From the NCBI RefSeq assembly GCF_014522205.1, contig NZ_CP046884.1:1488001-1552000 (forward strand): DNA of 64,000 bases, in the 5' to 3' direction. Shown piece by piece: positions 36,052-45,765 of the stretch. The stretch's first letter is position 1, and each line of letters opens with the position of its first letter. The position numbers and the translations under genes are program-made. This DNA is from Corynebacterium poyangense (lineage in GTDB: Bacteria > Actinomycetota > Actinomycetes > Mycobacteriales > Mycobacteriaceae). The notes under the pieces were generated by a model. The model did no database searches. It was not told the DNA's origin and saw only the letters and a program-made list of their open reading frames with translations.

Positions 36052-38895
36052 TTAGGTGCGAGGCACCTCAACCTGTTCATAGACTTCAATCTTGTCGCCG
36101 ATCTGAATGTCGGGGTAGGACAACACCATACCGCACTCATATCCAGCAGAAACTTCGGTGACATCATCTTTTTCACGGCGCAACGAAGTGATGGTGGCTT
36201 CAGGAGCAATCACCGCACCGTCGCGAACCAACCGCAGCTTGGCGTTGCGTCGAACCTTTCCTTCTTCCACCATGCAGCCGGCGATGAGACCAACAGCTGA
36301 GGCTTTGAAGATCTGGCGAATCTCGGCAACACCCATGTCGCGATCTTCGTAGATGGGCTTGAGCATACCCTTGAGAGCTTGCTCCACTTCCTCAATGACT
36401 CGGTAAATCACGGAGTAGTAGCGGACGTCCACGCCTTCGGCGTTTGCTTCCTCAGTCGCTTTACCCTCGGCACGGACATTGAAGCCAATGATCACGGCAT
36501 CGGAGGCTGCAGCAAGCTTCACATTGGTTTGGGTTACTGCACCAACGCCACGGTCAATGATGTTGAGCTGTACTTCATCATCGACGTCGATCTTAAGGAG
36601 GGCTTCTTCCAAAGCCTCCACGGAACCAGCGTTGTCGCCTTTGAGAATGAGGTTGAGAGTGCTGGTTTCCTTGAGCACTTTGTCCAAATCTTCCAGCGAT
36701 ACCCGCTTCCGAGTTTTCGCTGCCAAGGCATTGCGACGTCGAGCATCACGCTGATCAGCGATCTGTCGAGCCACCCGATCATCTTCCACCACAAGCAGAT
36801 TGTCGCCCGGGCCCGGGACACCATTTAAGCCTTGCATCTGAACTGGTCGAGACGGTCCGGCTTCTTGAACATCCTCGCCGTACTCATCCACCATGCGGCG
36901 GACACGTCCGTAGGTGTCTCCGACGACCACGGAATCTCCAACGCGAAGCGTACCGCGTTGAACAATGACTGTCGCTACGGGTCCACGACCACGATCCAGA
37001 TGAGACTCAATCGCGATACCCTGGGCATCCATATCTGGGTTAGCTACCAGATCAAGGGAAGCGTCGGCGGTGAGCGTAACAGCTTCCAACAAGCCATCAA
37101 TATTTTGCCCCTGCTTAGCCGAAATATCGACGAACATGGTGTCACCACCATATTCTTCGGGCACCAAACCGTATTCAGTAAGTTGCCCGCGAATCTTATC
37201 CGGCTGCGCTTCTGGCTTATCAATCTTGTTGACCGCGACCACAATCGGGACGTCAGCGGCCTTAGCGTGATTAATAGCCTCAACAGTCTGAGGCATCACC
37301 CCATCATCAGCGGCCACGACTAACACAGCAATATCGGTGGACTCGGCACCACGGGCCCGCATTGCGGTAAAGGCTTCGTGACCAGGGGTATCCAGGAAAG
37401 TAATGGTGCGTTCGTGATCCTCAACATTGACCTGAACCTGATAAGCACCAATTCCCTGGGTAATACCACCGGCTTCACGACCACCCACATTGGATTTACG
37501 GATCGTATCCAATAGTCGAGTCTTACCGTGATCTACGTGCCCCATGACGGTTACGACCGGAGGTCGCTTGGCTAGATCTTCCTCAGTGCCTTCATCTTCA
37601 CCAAATTGCAGGTCAAAGCGCTCAAGAAGTTCCCGATCTTCGTCTTCGGGAGAAACCACTTCCACCTGGTAGTTAATTTCCTCGCCCAGAAGCTGGAGAG
37701 TTTCATCAGAAACCGAAGCGGTCGCTGTCACCATTTCGCCCAGGTTGAATAATGCCTGGACCAGTGACGACGCTTCGCAACCGATTTTCTCGGCGAAATC
37801 TGACAAGGAAGCACCGCGACGCAGCCTCAGCGTCTCGCCACCACCGTCGGGAAGACGAACTCCACCGATGACGTTGGGAGCTTTCATTGACTCGTATTCG
37901 CTGCGCTTCTGACGCTTGGACTTACGTCCTTTACGCGGAGCGCCACCGGGCCTACCAAAAGCACCTGCGGTTCCACCACGACGTCCGCCGCGGCCACCGC
38001 CGCCGCCCATGCGCTCGCCGAAACGAGGTCCTCCGCCGCGATTATTGCGGCCGCCGCGACCACCACCAGCTGGATCCTTCGATGGCATCTCGCGTGGGCT
38101 AGGATGCGCTGGCATCATCGCTGGCGAAGGACGACGGCCTCCTCCTTGCTTGACACCTTCATGAGAGTGTCCACCTTGCTGACGCTGACCACCACGGCCA
38201 CTACCAGAACGATTGTTTTGCTTCCGCCCTCCGGCACCTGCCCCAGAACGTTGCCCACCACGGCCACCTGGGCGCGGTGCTGGGCGTTCTCCACCCCCGG
38301 TAGAGAACGGATTATTTGCTACCCGCGGAGCACGACCGCCCGGCTTTGGCCCAGGCTTCGGGCCCGGTTTCGGCTGAGGCTTTGGCGCCTTCTTCTCAGC
38401 TTTTTCCGAGCCTTTGTGCTGCTCTGGTTTTTCAGCTGCCGCTTCATGGGTAGCTGACTTTCCACCCTTCGCCGCCGGCTTGGGAGCTACCGGCTTCGGC
38501 CCGGGCTTGGGGCCTGGTTTAGGAGAACCCGGTTTCGGCGTAGCTTTAACAGCAGCCTTCGGGGTTTTCTTCCCTGAACTTGAGTCAGCTCCGCCAGCTT
38601 TAGCCTCACCTTTCGGACCAGGCTTAGGACCTGGCTTGGGCGAGGACTTCGCCGCCTTAGGCTTAGGTGCAGCCGCTGGGGTTGCACTACCTGAAGCAGC
38701 CGATGCGGAATCAGCAGGTTCAGCGGACCCGTTTTTCTTTTCATAGTGTGCCCGCATCTTCTTCACCACGGGTGGTTCAATGGTGGACGATGCAGTCTTA
38801 ACGAACTCACCCTGCTCTTTCAGGGTCGCCAGCAGTTCTTTACTGGTAATCCCCAATTGCTTGGCGAGCTCATGAACACGAAGCTTTCCTGGCAC
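36052..38895 (-). CDS. infB: Translation initiation factor IF-2
   Basis: 947 residues. The N-terminal IF2-N domain ([41 protein letters not shown]) is followed by a 300-residue disordered region with repeated GPKPGPK units and Arg/Gly runs. A second IF2-N-like helix region comes next, then the GTPase domain with P-loop GHVDHGKT at 452-459, DTPGHEAF, and NKIDKP, and domains II-IV. It brings fMet-tRNA to the 30S subunit. AGGAG lies before the GTG start. The gene is part of the rimP-nusA-ylxR-infB operon, with a long hairpin just upstream. Confidence 0.96.
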   Translation of the reverse strand: MPGKLRVHELAKQLGITSKELLATLKEQGEFVKTASSTIEPPVVKKMRAHYEKKNGSAEPADSASAASGSATPAAAPKPKAAKSSPKPGPKPGPKGEAKAGGADSSSGKKTPKAAVKATPKPGSPKPGPKPGPKPVAPKPAAKGGKSATHEAAAEKPEQHKGSEKAEKKAPKPQPKPGPKPGPKPGGRAPRVANNPFSTGGGERPAPRPGGRGGQRSGAGAGGRKQNNRSGSGRGGQRQQGGHSHEGVKQGGGRRPSPAMMPAHPSPREMPSKDPAGGGRGGRNNRGGGPRFGERMGGGGGRGGRRGGTAGAFGRPGGAPRKGRKSKRQKRSEYESMKAPNVIGGVRLPDGGGETLRLRRGASLSDFAEKIGCEASSLVQALFNLGEMVTATASVSDETLQLLGEEINYQVEVVSPEDEDRELLERFDLQFGEDEGTEEDLAKRPPVVTVMGHVDHGKTRLLDTIRKSNVGGREAGGITQGIGAYQVQVNVEDHERTITFLDTPGHEAFTAMRARGAESTDIAVLVVAADDGVMPQTVEAINHAKAADVPIVVAVNKIDKPEAQPDKIRGQLTEYGLVPEEYGGDTMFVDISAKQGQNIDGLLEAVTLTADASLDLVANPDMDAQGIAIESHLDRGRGPVATVIVQRGTLRVGDSVVVGDTYGRVRRMVDEYGEDVQEAGPSRPVQMQGLNGVPGPGDNLLVVEDDRVARQIADQRDARRRNALAAKTRKRVSLEDLDKVLKETSTLNLILKGDNAGSVEALEEALLKIDVDDEVQLNIIDRGVGAVTQTNVKLAAASDAVIIGFNVRAEGKATEEANAEGVDVRYYSVIYRVIEEVEQALKGMLKPIYEDRDMGVAEIRQIFKASAVGLIAGCMVEEGKVRRNAKLRLVRDGAVIAPEATITSLRREKDDVTEVSAGYECGMVLSYPDIQIGDKIEVYEQVEVPRT

Positions 38896-38915
38896 TTCTC
38901 TCCTCTGTGATTTCT

Positions 38916-38956
38916 CTAGGAGTCGAAGGCCAGGGCGCGCTGACCTTCGACCCTAG
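38916..38956 (-). repeat. Long hairpin between ylxR and infB
   Basis: CTAGG + GTCGAAGG + CAG pair with CTG + CCTTCGAC + CCTAG (16 bp in three blocks separated by single-base bulges or mismatches, 6-nt loop). No T-run follows, so it is not a terminator. It lies in the 105-nt gap before infB and could be an RNase processing site or a brake on readthrough. Confidence 0.6.
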
Positions 38957-39000
38957 GTGTGGTCGTTGACGTTCATCGCTGATGCTTCATCGTGCGCTCA

Positions 39001-39342
39001 TCAGTGTTCGGTCTTCCTTACGTACTCTCCGGGAATAAGGAAACTCTCTTTTCCTGATTCCTCGGCGGCCTGATGTATTACATAGGCCCTGATTTCGGAG
39101 GTATCTACCCCACCCGGCAGCCTCAAGGCACGCCTCCACGCTCGACGCTTCTCAGCAAGCTCGAATGCTTGAAGAGTGGGTCTTAACCACGCTCCCCTTC
39201 CAGGAAGCCGGCGACGTGGGTCAGGGATAAGCCGACCCGGCGAGTCTGGATCCACGACCACCCTTAATAGCTGGTCAGTAGGCAGTTTCTGCCGGGTTCC
39301 GACGCAAGTTCGGCATGGCGTATGCCGTCGGGCTGCTGCCAT
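39001..39342 (-). CDS. rnpM: YlxR/RnpM family nucleic-acid-binding protein
   Basis: 113 residues of the DUF448/YlxR family: PCRTCVGTRQKLPTDQLLRVVVDP and RLLPGRGAWL-type (RRRLPGRGAWLRPTLQAFELAEKRRAWRRAL). Conserved Arg residues and the GRGA motif form a basic surface. In Bacillus the homologue RnpM modulates RNase P. AGGAGG lies 4 nt before the ATG. It sits between nusA and infB, as in most bacteria that have it. The C-terminal 30 residues are lineage-specific. Confidence 0.88.
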   Translation of the reverse strand: MAAARRHTPCRTCVGTRQKLPTDQLLRVVVDPDSPGRLIPDPRRRLPGRGAWLRPTLQAFELAEKRRAWRRALRLPGGVDTSEIRAYVIHQAAEESGKESFLIPGEYVRKTEH

Positions 39343-39439
39343 GCCACCTCCTTATCCGCGTCAGTTCTGGCGCCCCCATATCCATGTGGAGCACCAGGCC
39401 GGTCGTTTATCTTACGCGAAAATGAGAAAATGCGTGAAT

Positions 39440-40450
39440 TTAGGCTTGAATGTCAGCGTCGGAATGAATATCAATTTTCCATCCGGTGAGCCGAGCAGCG
39501 AGTCGAGCGTTCTGACCTTCACGCCCAATCGCCAACGATAGCTGATAGTCCGGAACAATAACGCGCGCGGTTTGGGCTTCTGCGTCGATCACCTCCACAC
39601 TCACTACTTTGGAGGGGGCTAAAGCATTACCCACGTAGCGAGCAGGATCCTCATCCCAGGAGATGATATCTATTTTTTCGCCACCGAGTTCTTTCATGAT
39701 GCTACTAACTCGCTGCCCTCGGGGGCCGATGCACGCGCCTTTGGCATTCAGACCTTTAACGTGGGCATGAACCGCAACTTTGGAGCGATGCCCAGCTTCG
39801 CGCGCGATGCCGAGAATCTCGACCGAGCCTTCCGCCACTTCGGGAACTTCAAGTTCAAAAAGTCCTCGAACAAGTTCGGGGTGAGTGCGTGAAAGGTGGA
39901 TCGTTACTTGACGATCTCCCCGATTAACACCGACGACATAAGCCTTGATGCGATCACCGTGTTCTAAGGTTTCACCGGGCAATTGTTCTGCCGGGAGCAA
40001 GATCGCGTCTTGAGGTTCTGCCTCTGTACCAATTTGGACCACAATGATTCCGCGCTCGTTGGCTTTAGCGTCTCGCTGCACAATGCCGGAAACGATTTTA
40101 CCCTCATAGTCTGTGTAGGCTTCAAAAACTCGCCCGGCTTCTGCTTGTTGAATCTGTTCGATGATCGCGTTGCGGACTGCCTGGGCTGCAACTCTACCGA
40201 AACCATCGGGGGTGTCTTCGTATTCGCTCAGAACCGCCCCGGTGTCGTCGAGCTCGCTCACAATTACCGCAACCTCGCCGGTCTCAGAGTCAATATCAAC
40301 CCGAGCACGGGTTTCAGCCCCATCAGCTTCTGCAGATCGATATTCCCGGTAAGCGGAAAGCAGCGCCCGAGCAATAGTTGGAAGCAAGTCCTCAACCGGG
40401 ATATTGCGTTCCTGTTCAATGGCCTGCAATGCTTGCAGATCAATATTCAC
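39440..40450 (-). CDS. nusA: Transcription termination/antitermination factor NusA
   Basis: 336 residues. The N-terminal RNA-polymerase-binding domain is followed by S1 (GKIVSGIVQRDAKANERGIIVVQI), KH1 (GHRSKVAVHAHVKGLNAKGACIGPRGQRVSSIMKELGGEKIDI) and KH2 (QLSLAIGREGQNARLAARLTGWKIDI). The C-terminal acidic repeats of E. coli NusA are absent, as usual in actinobacteria. It regulates pausing, termination and rRNA antitermination. AGGAAA lies before the GTG start; rimP ends 3 nt upstream. Confidence 0.95.
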   Translation of the reverse strand: MNIDLQALQAIEQERNIPVEDLLPTIARALLSAYREYRSAEADGAETRARVDIDSETGEVAVIVSELDDTGAVLSEYEDTPDGFGRVAAQAVRNAIIEQIQQAEAGRVFEAYTDYEGKIVSGIVQRDAKANERGIIVVQIGTEAEPQDAILLPAEQLPGETLEHGDRIKAYVVGVNRGDRQVTIHLSRTHPELVRGLFELEVPEVAEGSVEILGIAREAGHRSKVAVHAHVKGLNAKGACIGPRGQRVSSIMKELGGEKIDIISWDEDPARYVGNALAPSKVVSVEVIDAEAQTARVIVPDYQLSLAIGREGQNARLAARLTGWKIDIHSDADIQA

Positions 40451-40453
40451 TTG

Positions 40454-40993
40454 TTAGTTTCCTTGCCTTTCTTCGGCTTCTTCAAAAGACAGCGCGCACA
40501 AGTCACGCTCTGCCTGTGGAGGTTGTGCGAATTCAATTTCTACCATCGCAGCTACGTTAGGCGCCAACTCAAAGATCCGAACATGAGGTTTTTTCTCTCG
40601 ACTTACCAACACCACCGACTCATCTTTTACCGCCCCAATCCGCCACTGGCTTCGCTCACCGTCCTCGGTGAGCTGAACCGCTCGGAAACGGTTGCGTCGC
40701 CAATGCCTCGGCAAGGTTAAGGGGAAGTCCACCCCAGGAGTGGTGACCTCCAGGGTATATCCGGGGCCGAAATGAAAAGTACCAGCTTCCTCAGCGGCGT
40801 CGAGCTGTTGCGAGATTTCTCTACTGAGTTGCTCTAAATCATCTAAGCCAGGAGCACTATCTGCGGCCACAGCTATTCTGACCAGAGACTTCTTGCCTGC
40901 CTTTTGGACCCGCACATCCTCCACATCCATGTCATAGGGACTGGCGATGGGTGTTACGAACGCCATGATCTCAGATTGAGTGGGAAAAGCCAT
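40454..40993 (-). CDS. rimP: Ribosome maturation factor RimP
   Basis: 179 residues with the two RimP domains: MDVEDVRVQKAGKKSLVRIAVAADSAPGLDDLEQLSREISQQLDAAEE then YTLEVTTPGVDFPLTLPRHWRRNRFRAVQLT. It assists 30S maturation, binding near S12. It is the first gene of the rimP-nusA-ylxR-infB operon. A TAGGCT box ends 7 nt before the ATG, implying a leaderless operon transcript, and the divergent lipoprotein gene begins 44 bp away. Confidence 0.93.
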   Translation of the reverse strand: MAFPTQSEIMAFVTPIASPYDMDVEDVRVQKAGKKSLVRIAVAADSAPGLDDLEQLSREISQQLDAAEEAGTFHFGPGYTLEVTTPGVDFPLTLPRHWRRNRFRAVQLTEDGERSQWRIGAVKDESVVLVSREKKPHVRIFELAPNVAAMVEIEFAQPPQAERDLCALSFEEAEERQGN

Positions 40994-41000
40994 GGCATCC

Positions 41001-41006
41001 AGCCTA
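41001..41006 (-). promoter_or_regulatory. -10 box TAGGCT of the rimP-nusA-infB operon
   Basis: TAGGCT (minus strand) ends 7 nt before the rimP ATG; the spacer GGATGCC gives no well-placed ribosome binding site. Confidence 0.5.
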
Positions 41007-41024
41007 ACCGGGAAGGTCTGCGCG

Positions 41025-41030
41025 TAACAT
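41025..41030 (+). promoter_or_regulatory. -10 box TAACAT of the lipoprotein gene
   Basis: TAACAT ends 7 nt before the GTG at 41038; no ribosome binding site is present. Divergent from the rimP promoter 18 bp to the left. Confidence 0.5.
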
Positions 41031-41037
41031 ACCCGGT

Positions 41038-41907
41038 GTGCCTCAATCCAAAGTTCTGAAGTTTCTCACCCGACGCAGCATTGTGGGCGTGTGCCTAACC
41101 TCTCTGGCACTCAGCATGACCAGTTGTGGGGTGCTGGGTCCCCGACCGGATAGCACCTTGGTGAGTTTGGCAGGTCAAGCTCTCAAAGACTCACATACGT
41201 GGGCTGATAGTTCACCCCGGTTAGCTAAACTCCGAGGAACTCAAGCCGAACGACTACTTGCAGAAATTGCCCGTGACTGCGGCACGTACCAGGATGGAAG
41301 AATACCGCAGGATTGTCAGTTAGACAATGATCAGGTAGAAAGCCACGGCATCGAACAATCCCCGGAAGACTCCTTCGACACCATGGTCGCGAGCATTGAT
41401 GATACCCCGCAAGGTTCTAGGGACCTCATCACTGACTTAGCTTTTAACTTTGGCCATCAGTTCCTTGCTGATTCCACCACAGATGGCAACGACGCTGCGA
41501 AGGAGCTCCCCCAACCACCGGCACTGCCCACCAAAGACCAAGATGAAGCAACCACACTGCTGCAACAAGAATATTCCACCATTTGGGGGTTAGATTCTGT
41601 TCAAGGTTTTTCATCAGCCAACGCACTTCCTTCTTTAAGCAGTCTCGGTGATTGCCACCGACACAGCAGCGCAGCTTTAGAGCAAGCGTTCCAGCTAGCG
41701 AAGAAAACAGCCCCCGAAGCTGCCCCGGGATATCAAATCCCGGCCGAGAAAATTCCAGCAGATACTCATGCCGCCCAGGATTTCGCAGTCGCACTACAGC
41801 AAAACTCCGTCCAAGAATGGAAAAAAGCGATGTCACTCGCTAAGGATGATGCATGGCGGTTGTGGCTAACTCGCACGGCGATAGTGTTGGACCAATGTAG
41901 CCAATAA
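41038..41907 (+). CDS. Lipoprotein with DUF4439-like C-terminal domain
   Basis: 289 residues. Signal peptide (RRSIVGVCLTSLALSMTSCG) with lipobox MTSC, so it is probably membrane-anchored outside the cell. The middle is acidic and Gln-rich (DDTPQGSRDLIT). The C-terminal helical half (ATTLLQQEYSTIWGLDSVQGF, then AALEQAFQLAKKTAPEAAPGYQIPAEKIP and DAWRLWLTRTAIVLDQCSQ) resembles the ferritin-like DUF4439 domain found in actinobacterial lipoproteins next to rimP. The role is unknown. Divergent from rimP, 41 nt before the MMPL gene. Confidence 0.7.
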   Translation: MPQSKVLKFLTRRSIVGVCLTSLALSMTSCGVLGPRPDSTLVSLAGQALKDSHTWADSSPRLAKLRGTQAERLLAEIARDCGTYQDGRIPQDCQLDNDQVESHGIEQSPEDSFDTMVASIDDTPQGSRDLITDLAFNFGHQFLADSTTDGNDAAKELPQPPALPTKDQDEATTLLQQEYSTIWGLDSVQGFSSANALPSLSSLGDCHRHSSAALEQAFQLAKKTAPEAAPGYQIPAEKIPADTHAAQDFAVALQQNSVQEWKKAMSLAKDDAWRLWLTRTAIVLDQCSQ

Positions 41908-41935
41908 AAAACTGTAAATTCTTATATTTTGTTGT

Positions 41936-41941
41936 TAGAAT
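41936..41941 (+). promoter_or_regulatory. -10 box TAGAAT of the MMPL gene
   Basis: TAGAAT (5 of 6 to TATAAT) ends 7 nt before the GTG at 41949, with no ribosome binding site; TGTAAA lies 17 bp upstream as a weak -35. Confidence 0.6.
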
Positions 41942-41948
41942 ACGATAG

Positions 41949-43904
41949 GTGATTGGCCTACATACCCGACGCCATTTTTTTGTTTCTGCGTTAATCATCT
42001 TGTTTCTCGGATTATCTGCTCTTTTTATTGGACCTGCAGAACAATCCGGAGATCCCAGCGGAAATCTCCCCGACGGCGCCGATTCCACTCAGGTAGCTGA
42101 CCTTCTGGCGCAGCAACCAGAAGGCTCAGAAAAAACAGCTATTGCTCTTTTTTATACCGACGATGGCAGCGCCTTAGATCTGCGACGCTTAGCTCCTATA
42201 GCTCAGCAATTCGGAGCCCCATTAATACCGGCGGACAATATGAAAGGTGGGATAGCACCCATTTCATTGTCCGGCGAGGATACCGATAATCCCACCGCAT
42301 TAGGGGAACGCATTAAAAGCCTCCGCAACGATCTCAATTCCGATCTTCCCCCGCACACGGTAGTCCAAGTCACTGGACCTGCAGCGATCCAAGGAGATTT
42401 AGCAAGCGTTTTTGATAACGCAAACTTTCTCCTACTCAGCGTCACAGCGGCAATCGTCGCGATTCTTCTCATCATCACCTACCGCTCTCCCCTCCTGTGG
42501 ATCATCCCCCTCACGGTGATCGGAGTCGCAGACCGGGTAGCCGCCAGTGTATTCACCTGGGTGCTTCATGGAAGCGAAATGTACTGGAGCGAGCAAACCA
42601 CAGGTATTTTATCGGTGCTAGTCTTCGGAGCCGGCACAAATTACGCTCTCCTTCTGATTTCCCGCTACCGCGATGAATTGCATCGCCACGATAGCCGGGT
42701 AGCAGCAATGGCACAGGCGTGGGCACCGTCGGCCAAAACGTGTGTCATCTCCGCGTTAACTGTGGTCCTGGGGATGGGATGTCTAATGCTATCCTCAATC
42801 CCTATCAACCGTGGCCTCGGAGCTGCAGCCATAGTCGGGATTTTTGTCGCCTGGGTTTTTGCACTCCTCGTTCTCCCCGGAGCACTCTTGCTCTTCGGAC
42901 GTTGGATTTTCTGGCCCCAACAACCTGTGGTAGGCGATACCATCAATCATTCTCTTTGGCGCCGAATTAGCCGAATCCCGGCTCAACGCCCCGTTACTGT
43001 GCTCGTGGCAAGTTTCCTCGTACTGGGGATCACTGCACTGGGATGGTTCTCTATGAAAACTGGGTTGAGCCAAGAAGATCAATTCATTAACACGCCGGAG
43101 TCCATCACCGCCGCCCAAAAATTAGAGGAGTATTTCCCTGATCAAGACGCTAACCCGGCCACCGTGGTAACCCAGCAGCCCCAGCAGGTCATGTCCCGTC
43201 TTAGTGACTCTGGATTTGGGGTACAACCGGCACCTGCTGCCGGCAGCTGGGAAACGTACCGAGTTTCTGGCGCCTCCACTTCCCAGCTCCGCGAAACCCT
43301 TGCAGGTACTGATGCTCTCGTGGGAGGACAAGAGGCCCAACTACTGGATACCGAAAACTTTGAGCAACACGATCGCCTCGTGATTTTCCCTGCGGTGTTA
43401 GGAATTGTGTTTCTTGCCCTAGCTGTGGCCTTGAGGTCTTTCTTAGCACCGCTCATCATGACGGCTACCGTGCTGTTGACAAATATTTCTGCCCTCGGGC
43501 TCGGCTGGTGGATCAGCACTAAAATCCTCGGATTTAGTGCCTTCGCCCCCTCAGTTCCGCTCTATTCCTTTGTGTTCCTGGTAGCTCTGGGTATTGATTA
43601 CTCAATCTTCCTTATCTCCCGCGCTAAGGAGGAACCCGAACTCAAAACCGGTATTTTCCGTGCTCTAGAAGCAACTGGCGGAGTTATTACCAGCGCCGGA
43701 ATACTCTTAGCTTCAGTATTTGCTGCCCTCGGGGTGTTACCCCTGGTGGCTCTAGCTCAGGTAGGAATTGTCATTTTCCTCGGGGTTTTGCTCGATACCT
43801 TGCTGGTTCGCACTCTCTTTATCCCAGCTATCGTCCGGTTGTTAGGCGAAAAATTCTGGTGGCCTCGAAAGACAACCCATAAACAAGCAAGGAGCTCCGC
43901 ATAA
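41949..43904 (+). CDS. MMPL-family membrane transporter
   Basis: 651 residues with about twelve membrane helices in two repeats, each preceded by an extracytoplasmic loop. Key MMPL features: helix IVAILLIITYRSPLLWIIPLTVIGVADRVA; GILSVLVFGAGTNYALLLISRYRDEL (the GxxxDY-type motif is here GAGTNY, with Asn for Asp); and in the second repeat FVFLVALGIDYSIFLISRAKEE, where the Asp and Tyr of the proton relay are intact. In corynebacteria MMPL proteins move lipids such as acyltrehaloses, but this short form has no assigned cargo. The GTG start is probably leaderless. A strong terminator follows. Confidence 0.88.
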   Translation: MIGLHTRRHFFVSALIILFLGLSALFIGPAEQSGDPSGNLPDGADSTQVADLLAQQPEGSEKTAIALFYTDDGSALDLRRLAPIAQQFGAPLIPADNMKGGIAPISLSGEDTDNPTALGERIKSLRNDLNSDLPPHTVVQVTGPAAIQGDLASVFDNANFLLLSVTAAIVAILLIITYRSPLLWIIPLTVIGVADRVAASVFTWVLHGSEMYWSEQTTGILSVLVFGAGTNYALLLISRYRDELHRHDSRVAAMAQAWAPSAKTCVISALTVVLGMGCLMLSSIPINRGLGAAAIVGIFVAWVFALLVLPGALLLFGRWIFWPQQPVVGDTINHSLWRRISRIPAQRPVTVLVASFLVLGITALGWFSMKTGLSQEDQFINTPESITAAQKLEEYFPDQDANPATVVTQQPQQVMSRLSDSGFGVQPAPAAGSWETYRVSGASTSQLRETLAGTDALVGGQEAQLLDTENFEQHDRLVIFPAVLGIVFLALAVALRSFLAPLIMTATVLLTNISALGLGWWISTKILGFSAFAPSVPLYSFVFLVALGIDYSIFLISRAKEEPELKTGIFRALEATGGVITSAGILLASVFAALGVLPLVALAQVGIVIFLGVLLDTLLVRTLFIPAIVRLLGEKFWWPRKTTHKQARSSA

Positions 43905-43935
43905 TTTAGAAGATGTGGAACACCTGCACGATAGC

Positions 43936-43979
43936 CTGAAGGCCTAACACCAGCCCCGGTGTTAGGCCTTCAGATTTTT
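43936..43979. terminator. Bidirectional terminator between MMPL gene and proS
   Basis: CTGAAGGCCTAACACC pairs perfectly with GGTGTTAGGCCTTCAG (16 bp, 6-nt loop), then ATTTTTC on the plus strand. It ends the convergent MMPL and proS transcripts. Confidence 0.9.
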
Positions 43980-43982
43980 CGC

Positions 43983-45734
43983 TTAACCAAGAATGTCAAG
44001 GACAGCAGCAGTAATCTCAGCAGCAGAGATCTCTGTGGTCTCCCCGCCGCGTTCCCGCAGCTCTACTACCCCATCACCATAGCGACGCCCAAACACCACG
44101 GTATAAGGCATCCCAAGTAACTCAGCATCTTTGAATTTCACCCCGGGGCTCACCTTCGGCCGATCATCATATAAGACGTCAATCCCGGCAGCATCAAGAT
44201 CCGCAACTAGTTGTTCCGCCGCCTCGGTAGCAGCGGAATCCTTATTCGCCACCACTACATGAACCGGATAGGGAGCAACTTCTACCGGCCAATTCAAACC
44301 CTTGTCATCATGACGCTGTTCAGCTAACACGGCTACTAACCGGGAAACCCCGATGCCATAGGAACCCATGGTAGGAACGCTGCGCTTACCGTTTTCATCG
44401 AGAATTTGAACGTCAAAAGCTTCGGTGTATTTACGACCAAGCTGGAAAATATGCCCTATCTCGATTCCTCGTTCTAGGGTGAGTGTTCCCATCCCTTCAG
44501 GGGCTGGATCACCTTCCTTAATTTCTGCAGCTTCGATGGTGCCATCGGGTTGAAAATCACGCCCACACACCAAACCCACGATGTGATGGTTCTTCTTATC
44601 TGCACCGGTGATCCAGGATGTTCCTGGCACAACTCGGGGGTCAGCCAATACGGTGATGTCATGGTCGGCTAGAGCCCGGGGGCCCACATAGCCTTTAACT
44701 AAAAATGGGTTGGCGGCGAAGTCTTCCTCGGAAGCTAATTCCACCGTGGCTGGCTCACATGCTGCTTCTAGGCGTTTCATATCCGCTTCCCGATCACCGG
44801 GCAACAGGATGCCGGTCAGCTGTGGCTCCTTGCCAGATTCGGTGATTTTCACCATTAAGCACTTCAGGGTGTCGGATAATTCCACCGGGCGCCCATCAAC
44901 GTGAATATTTTGGCTACGGGCCCACGCTAAAAGGGTATCCATGGTTTCAGCATCAGGGGTCTCATACTCCTGGGCTTCGGGCTGACCGTCAATAGGCCGC
45001 GGGGTTCCTGGCTGAGTAACCACTGCTTCGACATTCGCCGCGTAATTTCCCTCAGTGGAGCGGACAAAAGTATCTTCACCGGTTGGGGAAATCGCCAGGA
45101 ATTCCTCCGATGCGGATCCTCCCATTGCTCCAGAGGTTGCTTGGCAAATCGCGTAGTTTACCCCTAGTCGATCAAAAACACGCTGGTAGGCGACGCGATG
45201 TTTAGCATAAGACTCGTCCAGCCCGGCGTCGGACATATCAAAGGAGTAGGAGTCTTTCATGACAAATTCGCGACCACGGAGAATCCCGGCGCGCGGCCGC
45301 TCTTCATCCCGATACTTGGTTTGGATCTGATAAAGGATGACGGGGAAGTCCTTGTAGGAGGAATAAAGATCTTTCACCGTGAGGGTGAATAACTCCTCAT
45401 GCGTTGGCCCCAGCAAGTAATCGGCAGATTTCCGATCCTTAAGCCGGAAGAGGGCGTCACCATATTCGGTCCATCGATTAGTGGTTTGATAGGGCTCACG
45501 CGGCAAGAGCGCCGGGAAGCTGAGTTCTTGGGCACCCATCCGGTCCATTTCTTCACGCACTACGTTTTCAATTTTCTTTAAAGTGCGTAATCCCAAAGGC
45601 AACCAGGAGTACACCCCCGGGGCGACTCTTCGGATATATCCGGCACGAACCAAAAGCTTATGGCTGGGAACTTCAGCATCTGCTGGATCTTCTCGGAGAG
45701 TCCGCAGAAACAACGTGGACAGGCGGGTAATCAT
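43983..45734 (-). CDS. proS: Prolyl-tRNA synthetase
   Basis: 583 residues from the ATG at 45734, which starts the family-typical [21 protein letters not shown]; an in-frame start at 45797 would add 21 residues and overlap yaaA. Class II motifs: motif 1 and 2 ([50 protein letters not shown], i.e. [11 protein letters not shown]), an editing insertion domain in the middle, motif 3 ([17 protein letters not shown]) and the anticodon-binding C-terminus. It charges tRNA-Pro. A TAAACT box lies 7 nt before the ATG. Confidence 0.96.
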   Translation of the reverse strand: MITRLSTLFLRTLREDPADAEVPSHKLLVRAGYIRRVAPGVYSWLPLGLRTLKKIENVVREEMDRMGAQELSFPALLPREPYQTTNRWTEYGDALFRLKDRKSADYLLGPTHEELFTLTVKDLYSSYKDFPVILYQIQTKYRDEERPRAGILRGREFVMKDSYSFDMSDAGLDESYAKHRVAYQRVFDRLGVNYAICQATSGAMGGSASEEFLAISPTGEDTFVRSTEGNYAANVEAVVTQPGTPRPIDGQPEAQEYETPDAETMDTLLAWARSQNIHVDGRPVELSDTLKCLMVKITESGKEPQLTGILLPGDREADMKRLEAACEPATVELASEEDFAANPFLVKGYVGPRALADHDITVLADPRVVPGTSWITGADKKNHHIVGLVCGRDFQPDGTIEAAEIKEGDPAPEGMGTLTLERGIEIGHIFQLGRKYTEAFDVQILDENGKRSVPTMGSYGIGVSRLVAVLAEQRHDDKGLNWPVEVAPYPVHVVVANKDSAATEAAEQLVADLDAAGIDVLYDDRPKVSPGVKFKDAELLGMPYTVVFGRRYGDGVVELRERGGETTEISAAEITAAVLDILG

Positions 45735-45741
45735 GACGGAG

Positions 45742-45747
45742 AGTTTA
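45742..45747 (-). promoter_or_regulatory. -10 box TAAACT of proS
   Basis: TAAACT (minus strand) ends 7 nt before the proS ATG, with no ribosome binding site. It is only 5 bp from the divergent yaaA box, so the two promoters overlap. Confidence 0.5.
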
Positions 45748-45752
45748 CCGCC

Positions 45753-45758
45753 TAGGGT
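45753..45758 (+). promoter_or_regulatory. -10 box TAGGGT of yaaA
   Basis: TAGGGT ends 7 nt before the yaaA ATG. AGGAG in the spacer is 2 nt from the ATG, too close for ordinary use. Confidence 0.4.
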
Positions 45759-45765
45759 AGGAGCT

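Noticed and set aside
38414-38746. Plus-strand open frame of 110 codons rich in Gly/Leu/Phe
   Set aside because: It is the antisense reading of the repetitive Pro/Gly/Lys region of infB; no start signals and no homology.
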